A stretch of DNA of 6,567 bases from Cloacimonetes bacterium UBA5553 (GTDB taxonomy: Bacteria; Cloacimonadota; Cloacimonadia; Cloacimonadales; Cloacimonadaceae), in the NCBI GenBank assembly GCA_002425825.1, contig DIMZ01000119.1, forward strand, positions 733-7,299, written 5' to 3'. A program made the position numbers and the translations under genes. The notes beneath the pieces are model-generated. The model was given only the letters and a program-made list of their open reading frames with translations. It searched no databases and was not told where the DNA came from. Each line of letters opens with the position of its first letter. Positions within the stretch are counted from its first letter, which is position 1. Positions 3,945 through 6,567 of the stretch are shown piece after piece.

Positions 3945-6567
3945 TTACTTCATAAGTACGGCTTTGCGAACGAAGCTATCCTTACCAGCGTTCATTCTAA
4001 CGAAGTAAACACCGGTGGAGCATTCTTTGCCGTAGTTATCCTTACCATTCCAGCTAAGCTTGTAGGTATTGGCAGTTTGAATACCCTTATCAAATGAGCG
4101 CACCACTTGGCCACGTGAGTTGTAGATTGTGAAGCTTACATCAGCAGTGGCTGCAAGGCTATAGCTGATGGTTGTGGCGGGATTGAAGGGGTTAGGATAG
4201 ATGTTGCTTATCTCAGTAACCAATGGAATACTGGGTGTGCCAGGACCGGATTGACCGCTGAAGTTAACAGTTGTGGGGCCATGTAGAGAATTGCTTCCGT
4301 CCATTTCGGCAACTTGTAACCAGTAATAGTACATACCATCTTCGGTTAAGCTACCGTCGGTGTAGATGTACTGCTGCTGAGTTGAGGTGTTGGTGGGACT
4401 GATAAGCGGACTAATCTGTAAAGCTGAAGCGATATCAGCATTATCGGAACGATAGACGTAGAAACCGGTTAAGTTGGTTTCAGTTTGAGTTACCCAAAGC
4501 AGATTCACTTTGTTGTAGGCATTAATAACTGCTGAGAAAGAGGAAAGCTCTACAGGTAGAGTATCTTCTTCATGCAAGGTAATCTCAAGGGTTCCCTTTG
4601 CGCCAAAATCACTAATCTCTACGAAAGTTTCGTTAGCATCGCTCATCCATTCCACAATGGTACCGTCATTAACCGTAACATCAAAGGGAATGTAGCCTAA
4701 GCCAGCATGGTTTATCCAATACAGACCGTTCAGGGCAGCGTTGTTACCCGTGAAACTGTACTTGATGGAATTGCTGTAGAGGGTAACGATCATATAGATG
4801 TCATCACTGGTAGTAGATGAGGGATCTATATCAACAGAGTTATTGGTAAAACCTTCCAAGGGGAGCACTTTTATTGTAAAGGGAGCACCACTAATAGTTG
4901 TGCTGGCACCGGTGCCAATATCTTCTGCTAATGTGCTCACTTCGATTGTGTTTGAGTTTGATGATGTCCCGTTATCATTTACAGCGCGAACCAAATATAG
5001 ATAATTTGTACTTTGATCAAGACCACTAACCCTAACAACAGTGCTATTCACGGCTTTATTGCTCCAGCCTGCCACTATTGTTGGTGCACTACCCATGGTA
5101 TGTGAGCCTAGATAAGTTGTGGTATCAGAAGCATAGCTGTTCCAGTCCGATACGTTATAGTCTACAGTGGGAGCTGTAATTGAAGCTTTCCTGACCAATG
5201 TGACATTAGCACCCCAGTCTGGGCTAACCTGATTCAAAATACCCACTTGATCAATCTGAACAGCATCTTCAGATGTTGTGCCCTTGAATAAGCCTATGCA
5301 ATCGTTTCCATTGAAGTCCATGGGAGTAGTTGACACTGTGCGGTTTGCAAGTGCCAAAATGGTGGAACTTGCTGAAGCATGAGCAATTACATACACTTGA
5401 CCATGTGAAAGCGAGCCGGAGAGGTTAATGTTTCCGCCCCAAGCACCAGCACCATTAGTCTGCTTTCTTACGTAATATTGGGATAGGTCAACTGATTCAC
5501 CTGTACCATTGTAGATCTCAATGGCTTTGTTATTGCTGCTTCCCTCAATGTACTCAGATATTATCAAGTCGGTAGCATAGGTAGCTCCACCTTTATAAAC
5601 GTCAATTCGGTATGAAGTGGAACCTGCTACTGCATTCCAACGAGCTGTGAAGCCTTCATGGGATATTGCAGTTGCATCAATAGCAACAGGTGCATTGGGT
5701 GGAGGAGGTGGTGATACTGTACCACTAGCGGCCACATTGACATCGCTTGCACCTGTGCTGCTATGCACAATGTTACCGCTATATGAGCCAACGGTTGAAC
5801 CTGATAGACGAACATAAATCAATCCGTCGAATGTGTTTGCAACAGATAGGGTGGAACTCCAGGTAGAATTATCTGTGGAATATTCAAAACCAGTTAGAGC
5901 AGCTACGTTTATATTGGCTGTTAGGTTAGTGCCGCTAAGAGTGTAACTTTGTGAAGCAGAAGGGGTGCCGACCACTGTGGAAAATGCGGAAAGAGTGCCT
6001 GTGGTATCGATTGATGGTGCTGGGGCACCGCCAGTCGCAACAACAGAAACATCGTCGATTGCTAAGAAATGATCGTTTCCTGAATCGTTTAAGTCTTCCC
6101 ATCTTATCATGATTTCATCGCCGGCTGGGATGTTGATAGCATTAATAGTGGCAACAATTCCAACCACTCTATTGGCTGCGAGGTTACCATCAAGAACCGC
6201 AGCAGTAGTTGCGCCAATAATTGGACTGGTAAAAACAGAAGAAGCACTGCTCCAGGTTCCTGCTGTGAGGTCGGATACAGTAGCTCCAACTTGATATGTC
6301 AAATTCAAAGTATGAGCATTGGCGTTGTTTTCTTTTCTCCATTGTTCACCTGTCCAGGTTACGGTTAAAGAAGTGATTGCAGACCCAGTGTTATTTACTA
6401 ATCTCCAACCCAGATAACCCTTACCCACTCCTGCTGCGCCGAAATAGGCATTAGAGGGGGCATAACCCAAAGCTCTGTCGGTTGCAGAAGTAGAACCAAA
6501 GGAGTATAAACCGGCAGATGTTGAAGAACCGGTGTTGGCGCCATACGTGCTAATTGTAGCCGTGGCG
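3945..6567 (-). CDS. Modular secreted surface protein with lamin-tail domain and C-terminal sorting domain, N-terminus beyond window
   Basis: The last 873 residues of a protein that enters from the right edge; the signal peptide and true start are not visible. Modules in order (visible residue numbers): 1-180, a beta-rich module starting in a Gly/Ser/Thr-rich stretch and ending HFLAIDDVSVVATGG; about 182-285, an Ig-like repeat (SYTLSGTNLTANI ... GSYSGNIVHSSTGASDVNVAASGTV); a PPPPP linker (286-290); about 291-328, the first half of a fibronectin type III domain; about 332-490, a lamin-tail domain (LIISEYIEGSSNNKAIEIYN); about 495-545, the second half of the FN3 domain; about 550-665, a beta-rich region; about 670-770, an LPVELSSFSA...FYVYRS...YYYWLQ module; and 787-873, the sorting domain (YPNPFNPATTISYSL ... 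GVYFVR) ending RKAVLMK. Such C-terminal domains direct export and surface attachment through type IX secretion in FCB bacteria. No enzymatic domain is visible, so a structural or binding role is inferred. A strong terminator follows; the downstream methyltransferase operon is separate. Confidence 0.9.
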   Translation of the reverse strand, partial: ATATISTYGANTGSSTSAGLYSFGSTSATDRALGYAPSNAYFGAAGVGKGYLGWRLVNNTGSAITSLTVTWTGEQWRKENNANAHTLNLTYQVGATVSDLTAGTWSSASSVFTSPIIGATTAAVLDGNLAANRVVGIVATINAINIPAGDEIMIRWEDLNDSGNDHFLAIDDVSVVATGGAPAPSIDTTGTLSAFSTVVGTPSASQSYTLSGTNLTANINVAALTGFEYSTDNSTWSSTLSVANTFDGLIYVRLSGSTVGSYSGNIVHSSTGASDVNVAASGTVSPPPPPNAPVAIDATAISHEGFTARWNAVAGSTSYRIDVYKGGATYATDLIISEYIEGSSNNKAIEIYNGTGESVDLSQYYVRKQTNGAGAWGGNINLSGSLSHGQVYVIAHASASSTILALANRTVSTTPMDFNGNDCIGLFKGTTSEDAVQIDQVGILNQVSPDWGANVTLVRKASITAPTVDYNVSDWNSYASDTTTYLGSHTMGSAPTIVAGWSNKAVNSTVVRVSGLDQSTNYLYLVRAVNDNGTSSNSNTIEVSTLAEDIGTGASTTISGAPFTIKVLPLEGFTNNSVDIDPSSTTSDDIYMIVTLYSNSIKYSFTGNNAALNGLYWINHAGLGYIPFDVTVNDGTIVEWMSDANETFVEISDFGAKGTLEITLHEEDTLPVELSSFSAVINAYNKVNLLWVTQTETNLTGFYVYRSDNADIASALQISPLISPTNTSTQQQYIYTDGSLTEDGMYYYWLQVAEMDGSNSLHGPTTVNFSGQSGPGTPSIPLVTEISNIYPNPFNPATTISYSLAATADVSFTIYNSRGQVVRSFDKGIQTANTYKLSWNGKDNYGKECSTGVYFVRMNAGKDSFVRKAVLMK

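Noticed and set aside
6470..6567. Start of the surface protein at TTG 6470
   Set aside because: The frame continues open to the window edge with the same Gly/Ser/Thr-rich surface-protein character, so the gene is simply cut at the edge.

Overview
The window looks like a chromosomal stretch of an uncultured bacterium of the Fibrobacteres-Chlorobi-Bacteroidetes (FCB) type. Candidatus Cloacimonadota-like genomes are my best guess. The clue is the large protein on the right: it ends in a 'YPNPFNP...' C-terminal sorting domain of the kind used with type IX secretion. This assignment is inference from one protein; no rRNA or marker gene is present.

Every convincing gene lies on the minus strand, so transcription runs right to left. 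From right to left: (1) 6567-3945, the C-terminal 873 residues of a modular, secreted surface protein that is cut by the window edge. Its modules include a lamin-tail domain nested inside a fibronectin type III fold. (2) 3914-3882, a textbook intrinsic terminator closing that gene. (3) About 640 bases of non-coding DNA (3881-3239) rich in inverted repeats, with a nine-base G run and a candidate promoter that carries a palindromic operator-like site. (4) 3238-1127, a complete 703-residue beta-class (type III Mod-like) adenine DNA methyltransferase. (5) 1127-1053, a 24-codon reading frame with an excellent ribosome binding site, whose start overlaps the methyltransferase stop (TGATG). (6) 1026-1, an HNH endonuclease gene that is open to the window edge, so its C-terminus is missing.

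Genes 4 to 6 look like one operon and probably form a modification/nuclease (restriction-modification or other defence) unit. The usual type III partner, a helicase-type Res subunit, is not where it would be expected. Its place holds only the 24-codon frame, followed by the HNH gene. Base composition supports mosaicism. By hand count, the specificity (TRD) part of the methyltransferase is about 32% G+C against about 50% in its catalytic flanks, and the HNH gene is about 33%. The most interesting reading is a methyltransferase whose recognition module was exchanged and whose restriction partner was replaced by an HNH nuclease with a large C-terminal region I do not recognise.
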